From assembly GCF_017562075.2 (NCBI RefSeq), contig NC_054083.1, forward strand, positions 26,852,058 to 26,916,057: DNA of 64,000 nt, read 5' to 3'. Shown piece by piece: positions 10,048 through 25,000 of this stretch. Position 1 is the first letter of the stretch. Each line of letters starts with the position of its first letter. The notes under the pieces are model-generated. The model saw only the letters and a list, made by a program, of their open reading frames with translations, searched no databases and was not told the origin of the DNA. The DNA is from Anopheles merus (lineage: Eukaryota; Arthropoda; Insecta; Diptera; Culicidae). The position numbers were made by a program, and so were the translations under genes.

Positions 10048-13000
10048 GTGAGTAATGTTCGAGTTTTAAATCCCTTGTTGACATTCAAGAGAATTACTAA
10101 GTGGTTAGACTTGCAGATGACAAAGAAGGGAAAAGTGGAGTCGCAGCAAAGATCCTTGAATGTCATCAAGCAATTCAGAGCACGCGTCTGGTAACTTCAT
10201 TAAAATGCTACAAATCATACGTTAGTCACTTCGCCACTTCGACTTGAAAAGAGTCTACTTCAAGATCCATTAGGAAGACAAGATCCCCTGAGTGTCAATA
10301 TATCAAACCCCTGAGAAAAATATCAAATTGATGGAGTTCAACTGGCTATTATAGGAACACCATGGATATGTTTGATGTTGATCTTTAACATGAGGCTTTA
10401 ATTAGCTATTCTTTTTCATATTTCTCAAACTGAGTAGGACCTCAACAAGATTAGGACCTAGATGGAGTAACTATTCCTGACTGGAACTTCCAGAGTTGAT
10501 ATCTATGTCTCTGAAATATGGTCCTTGCCGATGACGCATGGAGACTATAAGGATCATCAAAGAGACATTAAGTACTTTGAAGAAATCTTCGAGGGTTTTG
10601 AGGAAATAATCTTGGCAAAATTGTGAGAATTCTATGAGGATATCATATCATCACAACAACATCAATCTATCCGACAGGCATCACCCCAGTATGATGTCTA
10701 CAGGAAGGATTCCTTGCGTCGTCTTCTTTATGGACTGGAAGGGGTCATTGTTACGATCGTCAGAGTCGATCTTTAGGGTTTTAAAAATTCACAGATATCT
10801 TACAAAGCTTATATGTTTCATCGAAAAAAAGAAACTGATGTAATATTGTAATATGAAACAATTTCCATCAAATTTGAATTAATTGCTGAAATACATTTGC
10901 ACCTGAAAACGTTTTAGTAACGCTAGTTGAAACGTCTGCCTTGCTAGTTGAAATGATGTGATGTTTCACTGAATTGTTTAATATTCTGGATGTTAAGTTT
11001 GTAGAATTAATTTCATGTTTGACAATTTATGTCGAGCCCTGTTGGTGGTTTGGATGTGTTTAATCTGTATCTTCGGATCTCATTATACATCCTACAAGCA
11101 TCAGAATCAACATCTTTGATCTAAATGAGGTTTTAATAGCTTTCGTACATGAATAGGATACTAAAACAACTAAAAAGAACCCAACTGTTATGGCCATCAG
11201 CGAAATGGTAGTGTTGGCACTATCGAAAATCTTTTGCGTGAAGTACTTGAAACTTACATCTCGCTGGAAATCACCAATATTCCTTGGTAAACCACATTGG
11301 CGCGTTCGCGGCTTTCAGAAGCAACCGTCTTACAGCCTAATCCAATTTTATAGCTTTAAAGATATTTTTAACGCTTCTGCCGCCGTTCTGCGAGGCCAAC
11401 CGGTTCCCTAAACACACCGGAAGCCATCCGCCATCCGGGGCTTTCGTCACTGCGGCTCGATCACGCCGCACCACCAATTCCGCGCGACGACGCTGGCGCG
11501 ACACTTGACGAGGTTAAAACACTCATTTCCTGTCGCGATTCTCGATCTTCTTCTGGCTGGTGGGAAAATTCCACCCTTCCTCTGCCCCTCCTCGGTAGCA
11601 GCGTCCCCGTCGTTGTGTGGTGTACCCGCGGTAGTTCGACTGCTTTTAGCATTATCGGTATGAGGCGGCGGCGACATCGGCACTAATAGGCAGCACAGGC
11701 TTTTTGAGCTCTCTCTGGCACGTCAACCGTCTACTGTCGGGGGATGGAGAAGAAAATGCAACCACAACAAATGCGCACGGACACACACCGCGGGACCAAG
11801 AAATACCAAACCAACGGCTCAAGGATTTGCGGGCCCGGTGGTCTTCTTGCTGCTTGAGAGGCTTCCTTTTGTCGATGCAACAACCACTTCGAATGCGGTG
11901 TTTTGGGGAGGGGGGCAGGCCGGTACGTCTACCGGTCGGGTGGAAATAAGCAAAAGATATTTATTTACAACCTGTCAACGGTCGGCGGCGGGTCACGAAT
12001 CGCATCGTGCACCACCAGTTCAATACAAATATCAAAATAACGGGCTAAAGCTGCTCAAAATAGCGCAAAAACTGTCTGCCTCTTACCCCGGTCGTCCTGG
12101 TCGGTCTTTTACGCTTTTATGAGCAATTCTCATCGTTTTGTCGAGTTCTCCAAGCGATCCATTCGCGGGGAGCTATTCTTCTTTTCCCTTCTTTGCTGCA
12201 CGGCTTTCCCAGTTTTGCGCGTGTGTTTCATGCTTCTTATGCTTTATGCTGCGGCTTTCATTAAAATTCATTCATTTGCCTTTTCGGTGCGGCTTGCCTG
12301 TGGTGGTGGTGGTAGTACGCCTCTTTTGCCCGTCTTTTCCCGCTTTGCTTCGCGCTTGCTTCTCATCTTTCGCTCACGGGAGATTCTATTTTATGCTTTT
12401 TCACATTCAGCATCTCGTGTTTTTAACCCTGCGCTGCTTACTTCGTTCCGTTGCGGCTTGGCCCGGGGTCGTCCACTTTGTTTTATTTTCCTACCAACTC
12501 GCACCACGTTGCCAATCGGTCGGCAGCCCAAAGGTTCGGTAGCATCCGTTGTTGTTTTGTTGCTTTCGATTATGTCCCATGCTCTAAACATGCTCTGTTG
12601 TGCGTTGTGTTTATACTGCTGCTGCTGCCGCTGCTGCCCGTTGTGGAAGAGTCCAGGCGCAGCCCAAGCGTAACGTGCGGCATGTGTTGGTGTAATCTAC
12701 CGCGGCATACATTGTACACACTGCTGCTGCTGCTGCGACGGCCTATTTGTTTTCCAAGTGAGCTTCTTCATATTTTTTTGCTCTCCGCTTTGTGCACTGC
12801 TGGAACTCAATCTCCCAAAGGAAATGCATTCCGCGTCACGTTTGTTTGGACGATGGAATGAAAATAAATAAAACAAAAGCCCAAGCATCATTTATCTGTC
12901 CGCTTCGCGTGAAATAATCTTTAAGCGAATGTTGCGGCGGCATGGGGCTCCGGTCTCGGTTTTGGTCTGATTAGTTTTTCCCATTGATTGAGCGCCCGGC

Positions 13001-16000
13001 ATGTCGGGAAACTTTTTGCGCGACGGAAGAGATAAAGTGCGGCTTGGATGTTTTTTTGTTTCCATTTTAACGCGCGCTGCAAACACGTGCAACCGTTTAG
13101 TAAACCAGAAAAAATAAATCCTTATTAAGGTTTAGATTACAAGGATTCAAATAAAGGCTTCACTGTTTTAAACATTGGAATTACGAAGAAACATTCTTCT
13201 GGAGCTGTAAATTCTTCAGGGAATTGATACATTGATTTGAGTTTTTTAGTTGGTTTCTTCGGTTGAGGTAATATGTTAAGTAATTTTGGACACGATGCTT
13301 TCTGTACAACAATTTATGATACTAATAAATCGAGGTCCAAGTTTTCTGCAATTCGCACAACTTTCGCCTTGCAGAGTAATTTTAATGCTTCCGGCAGTGT
13401 GGTGTATCCTTTTTTTAAGAGCCCACCGTCTAATCCACCGGTTGTTGCACCGGAATGTAGTGTCTGCACACTGCTGCATGGCTGTTGGATACGTTGCTAC
13501 GGTGCAACGGTGCAATATTGCAACGCGATGCGCTAGTTGGACGCGTTTCCGCTTCCTGCCTGCTGTGTGTGATCGTCGTGCTTTATCCGGCAGCCGGGCG
13601 CCGGTTGTCTGGCTGGCACGGCAACGACCCAACTTTGCGCCGATGCCAAGATAAGTGAAATTGAACGAGCGCTTTCTGCTGGCGCTCCAGGATCTCCGAC
13701 TAGTTGGATGAACTGGATGCGTTGAAACGGCAGTGGATGGGTTTAATTTACGGTTGGGACTAGATAACGTCTCGGAGAGGAGAGCTTTTTTTTGTTGAGG
13801 AAATGGAATAGAATTGTTACTTGTCTAATGCGATGACATCTGCTTGTTTTGCCATTTCATGTAATTGACATTTACTCAGTAGGAGTTTGCAAGAATCAGA
13901 GCACATGCAGCAATTTAGTTGTAAAATTGAACAAAACAATCCAACTTATCTATATCAAATTCCATGTACTTCAAACGAACATACTGCAACGAAATCCAAA
14001 TGTCCCAATAACATAGTTACAGTCGCTCCTTTTCGGCAAAGCCTGATACGAATGCCGATAAGGCAATCTAGATAGTGCCTCGGTTAACGCCCCATCGAAA
14101 ATCACTTGAAATGATGTTAGCAATTTGCTAAAGCCGGCAGCATACTCAACATTTGCTATGCTCTTCTAAACTTCCCCCATACCTCGGGCTACGCAATGCT
14201 TTCCAAATGTGTTATCTTACTGACCTGGTTCCGATTTTCGGGACGGAGGTTTGAAGCTCATCAAACAAACGATCGCGGGGCATGATCGAGCTCTACGGTG
14301 TGCTTCGAGCGGGCTGTGGGGCTAATTTCTGTTCCGTTTTCTTCCGTATTTACACACCGAGGTCACCGAAAAAGAGGGGCTTGAACTACGGTAGATTCGA
14401 TTCTACTGTCCGCCCTCAATCTCACAAACAAGGTGTGTAGTTTGTAATTGAGGAAAAAAAAAACAGCAGTTGCTGTAAGTTTGTTTTTCCGGCTGTATAC
14501 GCTGTATCTGTCTCGTGAACCCGTTTTATGGCTGGCAAAGATGGGACAGGGTGAAATAGAGGGTGCGGGAGGGTTTCTAATCGCTATTCCCCAGCCTCAA
14601 GGTTGCGCACACCCGTTCAGGGTTGTGTGTCGTACAGCATAAATCAAAGCATTGTGTTCAAGCTTGTCCGTTGGTTGGGTGCGCTCTGGTAGGCGCGTGT
14701 AGGCGTGCATTGGACCGCCGGCGTATGTGTGTGTGTGCGCGTATTTTCAATCGGTCGATATGTAAATGTGAATTGAACTGGAACTCCCGCGTTCGAGGAT
14801 TGGGCATCCCACGCGGTGGTAGGATCCCATCGGGCTATGGCGTTGGCGGCGGCGTTGATGTTGTGTCTTAATTGGTGGAACAGTAACGCCATGTTTTGTT
14901 GCACCATGGCACAGCCACCCGGTGGCTGTGGGAAATGGGAGCATTTCGTTTAGGTAACATTTAAGCTCGTCGCCGGTTAAGTTATGGATGAAATAATGGC
15001 ATGTTAGATTGTGTGAACGATTTTGTGTTTATATGACCCTAATATTCCTGAACAAGACCTACATCAAGAAAATCCGTACAGTGAGGGCAGTTACTGTTTT
15101 TTTTTATTGTTGTCAAATGAGCTTTATTATTTCATGGAATTTGTATTTCAATTACTTGATCTAGAGCTATTTATGCAATGAAAAGGTCCTCTTCTCGTCT
15201 TATGTCTACATTCGTTGACTGAAACTGTGACATTGGACATTGGACATTGGATGCCTTATTAAAAACTGGTACATTGATACAGCACAGGATCTTTTAATGA
15301 TTTGCTCTAGAGAGTTTTGAGAGCTACATCAGACATGTCTAGAAGTCCATGGACTGAAGTTTTAACGGAACTTGGTGCGGTTCTTTAAATATTGTGGACT
15401 GAAATACAAAATGTGGAGATATGATTGAGAATTTAAGCATCAGAAAATAATTTTGACATTTCACTTCCGTTTGAGGTCCTTGAGATACTTTTGTACCGCA
15501 TTTTATATTTAGGTCTTAGAAAGTACTGATATAGAAGGTCTCAGAATTTACTATGGAGTTTTGATTAAGAGTTGTGAACTTGGGAACTAGGTACACCCAG
15601 AAGTGCTATATTCCGTAGCTAAACTCCAATAGTCATCCTGAATGGACTGTAATATCCGACACATATTTGAATGCATTGAGAACTGGAACCTCAAACCTAT
15701 ATTCCATGTATTACTATGAAATTTTCCTACCAATTGGTTTTGTCTTACCAATGGTTTTTATTTTTCAGGTCGTCAAATTGAATTTGAGTCTTATTTACGA
15801 CCAATCCAGTATATCCTTCTTCTTAGGCTCAGTAACCGTTGTCGGTCAACGGCTGCCTGTACACCAGCAGGATAGTCAGTTCTATGTATGGGGCGCTTGG
15901 TCCATTCGTGGCTTGTTGTTAAGTTGTACGGACATGTTGTTAAGTCGTACGAGTTGACGACTGTATCACGAGACCGGCCAAAACAGTATATACACAGTTA

Positions 16001-19000
16001 ATATTAACCAAATTAATATTTGGTTTACTGCAAAGTCCATCCCTACTCCAGCAGTTAAACTTTTACGCGCCTGCTGTTCAGCTTCGCTCTCGTCCGTTAC
16101 TTGCCCTGAACCGTAGTCGAACTGGATATGGATCTAGAGACCCCCTCAACTCCATGATTAGGGTGTTTAACGAAGTTCGTCATTTGCTTGATTTTGGAAC
16201 CTCAGTGCAATCCTTTAAAAACTGCCTTAGAAGCGAATTATTAAGATGATCTTACTACTTATTTTAAACTAATATTAGACTTAAGAACATTCACACGGAT
16301 CCATTGTTATCCATTGAACGAGTAATAAACAATTAAACAATTCCACTGTCTACTATATTCCGACATCTATTCTTATGCAACTTGTTTATGTAATTCTGCC
16401 TCAACATTCGATAAAATTATTTAATTATTTATAATACTTTATGCAAATTCTCTATTACCACTAGGCGCTCTAATCTCGCAGTACAACAAACCGTTATCGA
16501 TTGGAAACCTCAATTTTCTGTTTCGAAAGTAATAATTTTCAACCAATCAAACGTTAAATTATACCAACATTACCTACCCATCTGGATACGCCACTAGCCC
16601 GCACGTTTGATTGGCGACTGGTTTTGATGATGAGAGACGCGCTTACCGTGACTGAAAAGTGGGGACGCCCGACGCGGAAATTGAATCCTTCACCCCGTCG
16701 AAAGGTGCATGGGAAACCCATTCAAGAGGCAATGGAGAAGAACAACAAGAAGAAAAAACACAAAACAGCACCTGCCCAAAAAGCATGAATCGTCTCGTCG
16801 GCCCACATCGAAAGTACGATAGATCGGGTTCGTTATCCGGCCTACCCCCTCCCCCTACAGTCGTCCTGTGTTGTGTGTTTGTGATGTCGCGCTAACGAGC
16901 ATATTCGAGCGCAGCACCAGGACACCAGGAATTGTTCCCAACTCGCCACTCTAGACACCCCCTTCCCCACTCCCAACCGATATGCTCGGACGAGAAACAA
17001 TAGGCTCCCACTACCCTGGGCGCCCCGCGACACCATCGCTTGAATTGCGCTTTCACTTCACCAAACACTTTTGAGGCTCACCGGGGTGACACAAAGTGCG
17101 GCAAATTCGATGACATCTGTCTTCGACAGCGCCTGCCTGCGCCTGCCTGCATCATCACCACTGACACACACAATCCCCTTACCGGTCTTGGGCCTGCCCG
17201 TTTTGGGAGGGAGGAGAAGGATTGTTTATGCGGGGTTGAATTTAAGCTTCTATTGAGTTGTTCTATAGAACTCCAGGCAGGGGAACGTTTTGCAAAAAGA
17301 AGATGGTGGTTTTGTAGGGGACAACAGACGACATTAAACTTGCTTAGGGTTGTGTTTTTGACGAGGTAAAACAAATTTCGTTTATTTTGCACCTTCCTCT
17401 TTAACGGCGCTAGGTGCGCGAATGTTCAAACAGTAATGGATCATTTTTGTTTACCGTTTCCACAAAAAAACAGGCCAAAAATATTGATTAAAGGAGAATT
17501 AAGAAACTCCCTTAACCTACAGTTAAATGTAATATTAGAAACAACATTAATTGGCAACTCAAATAGTCTGAGGGACGTGTGAGTGTCCAAAACAGGGACA
17601 TCATCGAACGGGTTTAAAGGTTTCCTCGTTATACTTGCATTTCCGGTCCGTATGCTCCTGTCAGGAGTGAAGAGGATATTTTACTGACATGTCAATCCGT
17701 ATCTATGACTGTGTGTATGTGCCCTACAGTCAATAACAGGGAAGAGGATTGTTAACTGACAGTTGTTTGCAGTCGGCGCTGCTGCTTTTTTGTTACGGTC
17801 GAGTGCATTTGTTGAATTTGATTAGACAAGATTGAAAGGACGCGAAAAAAAAGCGTTTATGTATCTATTGTGGAGTTTAGAAAGTGAGCTGCTGTCATCA
17901 TACAATCGCTAAACATTAAATTAACAAATTTATTACAAGCTCCTTCGCTCGGTAATATTTACAATAAACCAACATTCAACAACCCCGTGCCCATAAATTA
18001 GATCGATCGATTCCCCTCCCGAACCAGCTGCATGCAAGCAAATGGAAACAAAACCTTTATAAAAAACAACAAAACAAAACAAAACAAAATAGATAAGATA
18101 AGATAAGCAACTGCTGTTCGTAAATGGAATCTTATTGGTATTTTTTTCGTGGTGTGATGCTTTATTTCTGTGCTCTGCTGCTTCATGCGTGTTTGACTGT
18201 CGAAGATGAAGCCGTGTCTGTCACACCCACACACGGTTGTCCCACGGAGTCTCCCTATGGGTTTCTTAGTTTATGATTTCTAACCACTGCGCAAGCTGAT
18301 AAAAGAAAAAAGAAAAAAAAAACAATAATACCATCAAAAAGCAATCAATTGTTGGAGGAGGTGTTAATGCGCCCGGACGACCGGTATGTGTCAACAAAAA
18401 TCGTTACCACCTGTGTTCGCAGATCGAGAACGCACGCACACGCACGTAATCGAGCGTGTAAATTGTCTTTCGATCGTTTCGTTTGATTCGGTGTCGATGG
18501 GAGATAAAAATCGTGTTTCGTTTTCGATCGGCCGTTCGGGTCGTTCGGGTGGGAAATGTTTAAAACCCAATTCGGAATGTTCAACAGCAAACGGTGATTA
18601 TTCTTTAACAATATCGCAACTGTAACATTAACTGATTGACTGGTTCTTATTGTTGGATGAGTGGTACAGTTATTACGAAACAACCCTCTAACCCCTTTCC
18701 TTCACAGCTGCTACCTATCTCTAGAAGCGTTAGATAAACAAATCCCACCGTCCTCCTTCGCCACCTAGATGCGCTGCAACTCAACACTCGTGTGTCACCG
18801 AAACCAAACAAACCGATTGTAACACAGCAGAGGCCAAGCCGATGGTTAGGAGGCGTTGATGATATCATGTACCGAGAACACTGCGATGACTGTCCGTGGC
18901 AACTCACCTTGTGACAGCGCACGTGTAAGAGATGTAATGCGCTCAGCGCGAGCGTTTTTTTACTCTTTCCTGCCTCACTCTGCGACTAATCTTTTGCTGA

Positions 19001-22000
19001 CTGGTTGGGATTTTCGTTTTTAATATGTCTGCTTCTGCGAAAGCCTGCAGCAACGACGCGCGCTGCCTTAATTTGCGATATGACTTTGATGCTTCTTGTG
19101 TGTGTGTGTGCGCCGCTTTCTGCTGTGCTGATTAGATTCGTTGTTTTAGCACATTGTTGCTTACGGTGCTGATAAAATGATGTGCAAATTGTGGGTGGTT
19201 GGGCTCTTTTTTTGTTGGGAATATTTCTTTATCACAACGCACACAGCTGGGACTGTATGTGATGATAGAGTGAATGTATTTTGCTGTTTTGTCATTTTTT
19301 TCAACGTTATAAATACCCTAGAACAAAAATTATCAAACCATAATTGTGTGTAAGAAAAAAGTCAAGTGCACAATCTTTTCTCCTATTGACTCTTACTGTT
19401 CCGTTTGCCTCTCCGTCCTATTCCACTAATGAATGAAGCTTGTCGGTTTTGTGCTGAACCAGCACCACTCCGTCATTACTTTATCCTTAAACCAGACATG
19501 CTGCTGATACAGCCGCTTTTCACAGGCCTGACGTTTTTCCGTTCCAATATTTGATTTGTCGGCGGAGGAGGCAAAACGCTCGTTTGCTTTTGCTGCTGCT
19601 TCGACTTTCGAATCGCAATTGTGTTCCTCCTAGGCCTTTGACACGGGGAACCACCTTCCACATTGATGCCGCAGTCACAATATGCTTCCGAGGCGAAGTT
19701 AAAACTCCAATACGTCATCATGTGTGTTTGGCCCCGGGTATGCCCTCGATAAATTACGATCTGGATGGAATTTGAGCGCTGCGGAATCAATGGTTGCTCA
19801 ATTCGTTTTTTTAATGACTTACGACGAATCCATCCATTCATCCAGTGGTGGCTTGTGCGGTTCTCCCCGTTTCATGTGCACCCAGTTTGACTTGCATTTG
19901 AATGAAAGTTATCCTTGACGATGCGACAGCGCGCGGCGGTACCTTTACAGTCAGCTCAAGTGACACACTGCGGCGGTGTGGGGTGACACATTTCGCCATT
20001 TTTCAAGCGAACGTAATGGCAATCTGTGGTCGATTAGATTGAAATAATTAATGAGAATTTTCATTCTGTCTTTCCCTTGGCGGAAGTTTTTGGCGGAAGT
20101 CTATGATGTGTGGGACGGATGGGGTTTTGTCTTTTAAAGAGGTGGAGAGTGATTCGCGCTCGAAAGAATCGATAGAGCCATTTCCCACAATTGTTGTTTG
20201 TTCTGCCTTTTTTGGCGGTTCAAGCGCATTATTTGTTGTTAATTTATCATCCTTTATAATTAGTTGGCTGCTTTCTAACGGCCGTTACACTGCCCGCCAT
20301 CGACCATTGACTTATGACGGTGTTTCCAGCAGCAGCTGAGGAAATTCTTTCCCACCCACTCCCCAGGCAGGCAGGCAGGCAGCCACCTTCAGCAGGCATT
20401 ACGAAATGAAGCATAATCGAACACGATCCGGTCCAATTAACGAAACGTGTCTAATGAAATTAATTGTCACATTAACACGGCTACGGGCGGCCGTCAGGCA
20501 TCATATTTCTTGCCATGGTCAGGAATGCAGGCTGGAAAACCATTCCATCGACACTCACATTTCAACCCAAAAATGCCAGCTTCCGGCTTCGTAGAATGAC
20601 CAATCATCAGTCACTAACCGTGAGCGTTAAGGGCGCTCCTCTCCCGCCGTGTGGCCGGTAGCCAGCCAGTGGAAAGCATTTCCGCTGGCAATAAAGTTCC
20701 AGCCGACTCATCGTTGAGTTATTTCTCGTCCGGCTTTACCTCTCGGTAAAGGTGAGCTGATGGTGTTTTGCGGTGGTGTTTGTGCGCTGTCCGAGGTGAA
20801 CCTTAGCCTTACGTCGAACGGTTACAAAGCTGTACCCCCGTCCCTTCCTTGTGGCAGGAAATGGGCAAGGGCAGATATTTTAGTTCACTGCCTAAATATC
20901 ATTAATTCCGCAACTGCACAAACTGTTCGCGAAAGGTGGTGGGCATTCGGTGTGAACGAGAGCTAATTATAGATGGTACTGGGCAAGGAACGTGGCCAAG
21001 AGGGGGCTTTGGTGAATCATACGATTCCCAAGGAGTCTTGAACTACTACGTGTACGATGGTATAATTAATTTTGATGGAATAGTTTAGTCGTCTCGAGAG
21101 ATTGGTTTAGCAATAATGTTTCACTTGTAGCAGCTATATGAATTTTATGGTGTTTTTTTGCGCTTAATGCGGGTAAAGAAGCACATCACTCTCGGTAGCG
21201 TTCTACGACTTCGGCAAAACCGCAACTACTAGTTTTGCGTGGAGCTGGAGTCGTCGGGAATTGTCGGAAGTCGTCCGGAATCGTCGGAAGTTGTCTGGTA
21301 TCATCCAGAGTCGTCCTTAGTCGGAGCCAAAGTCGTTGTTGTGCGGAGTCGAAGTTGTCCGGAAGTCCGGAGTCACCCGGAGTCGGAGTGGTCAAAGTCG
21401 GCCTTTGTTTCAAAGAATAGCGCTAAGTGACAACATCAATGACGACTCTCCGACTCCAACTGCGGATGACTCCTACTCTGGACGACTCCGGACGACTTCG
21501 GCTCTAGATGACTTCAGATGACTCCAAATGCCTCCAGACGACTCCAGACGACTTCGGACGACTCCATACAACTCCAGATTACTCCGGATTACTCCGACTC
21601 CAGACGACTAGATGACTCCAAACGACTCCAGACGACTCCAGACGACTCCAGACGACTAGATGACTCGAGACGACTCCAGACGACTCCAGACGACTTCGGA
21701 CGACTCCAGACAACTCCAGATTACTCGGACTCCAGACGACTCCAGACGGCTATATACAGCTCCAGACGACTTCAGACGACTCCAGATGATTTTAGACGAC
21801 TTCGGACGACTCAAGACGATTCCGAACGACTGCATTGGCACAAAAGCATTATAATTTATTAATGCAATAACAACAACGAATAAAACGCTACGCTCTGTTT
21901 ACGCTCCTGTGTTTTCATTTACTTAAGAATTCTTTTCTCTTATCAAATGGAACAATTGTTTTTCCACATCAAAACTGAACGGCTCAACGTATGTTGAATC

Positions 22001-25000
22001 GTTATGTATCTTCGCGTCTTGCGTTAATTTCACGGACTAAAACAATCGTTGTGTAAGTTTTGCTATTAAATCAATTTGGTACGGTAAGAAAATGATGTAC
22101 CACCAGCGCGCGCCCTCTCAACTCTTATGCTCACGATTTCTATGTGTGTCGTCCGGCACACGGATAATGTGTGCCATTGCTCGCCGGCAGCAACACGGCC
22201 ACGGTGTTCGCCACGGGGGAAAACAAAAAGGAGAAGGAAAAACGCTTACTTCTTCCATCCATGCATGCCGTTCTCCCTTTATTTCCCTTCGAACTTCTTT
22301 CTGACGAAGCAAAATGGATCCGAATGGCATGAAGATCATCATGCACACCGAAAGGTCGTACATACCAAAAGGGGCTAGGATAAGAACAAGGAAAGGAGGG
22401 AAAAGGTAAATGGCTCCAGTAACACCACACACCGCGTACACAGGTAATGGGCGTACAGAGGCAAGCATAAAATAGCGGCTAAAATGAAAAAGCAAAGAAG
22501 CAAAGAGGTCCATGAGTCAAAAGAGCACCTCCTGCTCACCACCCCATTGGGGCAGAAAGAGGCCAGCGAGCAGCGAAGGGCACACAGTTCGATCGCATTT
22601 CTTGACTCCATGTGGCCAGCATGTACTGCTGCGCCCCGCTGAGGTCGCATTGTCGATCGCATGCGCATCTGTCTTGAGGCTCGGGGCTCAGTTTTGTGCG
22701 ACATAAGGCGCGAAATAAGACCTCGGGCAGGCTTGTGGAGCATTGGAGCAGTTGAAGCTTCACCGTGATCGTGAGCTTCGAGTGGAGGTGATGAATTTTG
22801 ACCCTGCTTGTGCATCCCCGAACCATCCCGTGTGCGGTCAGTTGGGAATTCAGCTCGATTTTTTGTTGAGCATTGTGTTTTTTCATGCAAAGGAAAATAT
22901 GTTACAAACGAAAAAAGTACAGCAAGCGATTTGCCTCGAACGAAAGCGTACAATTTACATGTCTTGATCGGTGTATGGGGAGAAGAAGTGTAAGTGTTAC
23001 GGGAGGGTTGAACCTAGAAGAAGTGATCGGTAATTTTGCCAATCGTCGTTAATCATTGGTGATTCCGTTGGAGGAGCAATTCCGATCGCGAAGAGTTGCT
23101 GGTGTGCTGATCGATCGAAACCGTAATTGGTGCGAGCATCGTTAAACTGCTCATGGGCTTTGGTGTAGTTAATTAACTTTATTTCTAGATTCCTATCGGA
23201 ACCTATCGGAACCTGAACCTATTGGAATATGTTTAATTCTCAATATTCTCAATATGTCCTCAAATCCATTTATCATTGTTCATAGTTTTACAAGAGCCTG
23301 TGTTATAGAAACATGCCCTGCAATACGTTTTAACAGCTCCATACGGTTGTGGAGAGTGTGTAACGACGTACTACTCTACTGCCTACATTGTAAACACTCT
23401 GCACATGTGCCGGTATTGCGCTACAATACCACACTATTCCCATCTGCCCACAAGCAGCCATTGATCCGACGCTGGGGGCAACATGCATGTCTCTGCTGCA
23501 TGCACAACCCTTCTTCTACTACCCCTACAGCAATGTTTGCCACCCATCTGCGCTCCACATAGATCCACAACCACCCCATCGTTACCCGTTGCAGAAAGAA
23601 CCGGTTTTGCTGTTGTACCGGGGCAGTTTCATCGCCCGATCGGACCGGAAATGCTCGTCCCGTCCATCGGCGCGCGGCCGCTCTCCATCCTTCGGCTCAC
23701 CGAGCGCGGACCCAGCGGACCACTTTAACCGAGGCTCCGGGGCACTGTTTAGCGAGCCCAACTATTTCTCCCGTGTTTGGCTTTGGTGGCTGCTGGATGG
23801 ATATTACCACCCTCCGTTCCAGTGCCAGTTTCGCCATGTCGCTCCCGTTCCTCGAACGTTAAATGTTGTGCGAAACTGGCATGGGCTAAAGATCTCATCT
23901 TATCGTGATCAGTAACAGGACACCGCGAACGGGGGGAGGAGGAAAGAATTTTCACACCCAATCGAGTAGAAGAGAGAGGGAGAGAGTGCCCAAGTTGTGG
24001 GCAAAAATGCCATTGTCTGCTAAAATGCCTCGGTCGCTGTTTGTCTTCGGCTGGGCCCGAAGCGCACTGAGTTTGCTGTGGAGAATGTTTTGCAGCTCTC
24101 TTTGGCAGCATTTTAAAAAGAGATGTTTAGGTTAAAATAATGGTTTAGGGTCGTACACCAAAAAAAAAAGGCCGGTTCTATCTTTTTATCTGCTGGGAAA
24201 GGTTAACCACGCTTCGATAGTGTGTGTGTGTGTTAAATAGTATCCAAAAAATACATTCGGCCCGCAAGAAAACGGCTTTTCTGTGTTGTTTGGAGCGCAC
24301 AAATGGTTTTACTTGCTGCTGACTCATTCGGGTCCAGTAAAGTGAATGGAATTCTACCGTCTGTATAAATGGGGCCTGCATCGGAGGTCTGGAAGTGGAG
24401 AAGAAAAAAAGAAGCCATTCTAACGATTGCCTTTGGTACATTCTGAGTATTGCCAGCCTGGTTCGATGTTTACCGGACTGTCAGCAGTTGAAATGTACAC
24501 GATTCACTACACCGTTGTGTGTGTGTGTTTGTGCCCATTAAAATGTAAATTACATAAAATTAGTTACCTACTCCAACCAACCAGTAGTTTGCTGCATGAT
24601 GGACAAACAATGCATTAAAAAAGGATGATGAGGGAAAGAGGGTTGCGCTTTCAAGTGCTTGTGGGATGTGAGTTATGGGAAGTTATTATGCTTTAAACCA
24701 CACATAAAGCCCTAAATGGAGAAGTAATGCTCGTGTTATTGGAGCAAATTCTGTCGCGTTCTTCTATTTGAGAGTGAATTTCCACACCAAGCGAGAGCAT
24801 TAATCTTTTTTCTGTTTGCTTTGCTTTGCCATGTGACATAAAAACCACACTGTTGGTTGTCCTGCATACATTGCAATGCTTGAAGGATCCACAAAAAAAA
24901 AAACCCCTTATAAATCCCTCATTGCGTTCAATCCCCCATGTTGTGATTTCCCATCATCAAACCACCGGACCAACTGGATGAGATGGTCCCTCGGGTGTAT

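Noticed and set aside
12119..12673. Hydrophobic 184-codon frame that could be read as a membrane protein
   Set aside because: T/C-rich low-complexity DNA gives Phe/Leu/Cys/Ser-rich translations in two overlapping frames at once; there is no splice or start context.
21440..21832. Regularly spaced repeats resembling a CRISPR array or a repeat protein
   Set aside because: Units are about 10 bp without spacers, degenerate, and the organism is an animal. It is a minisatellite.
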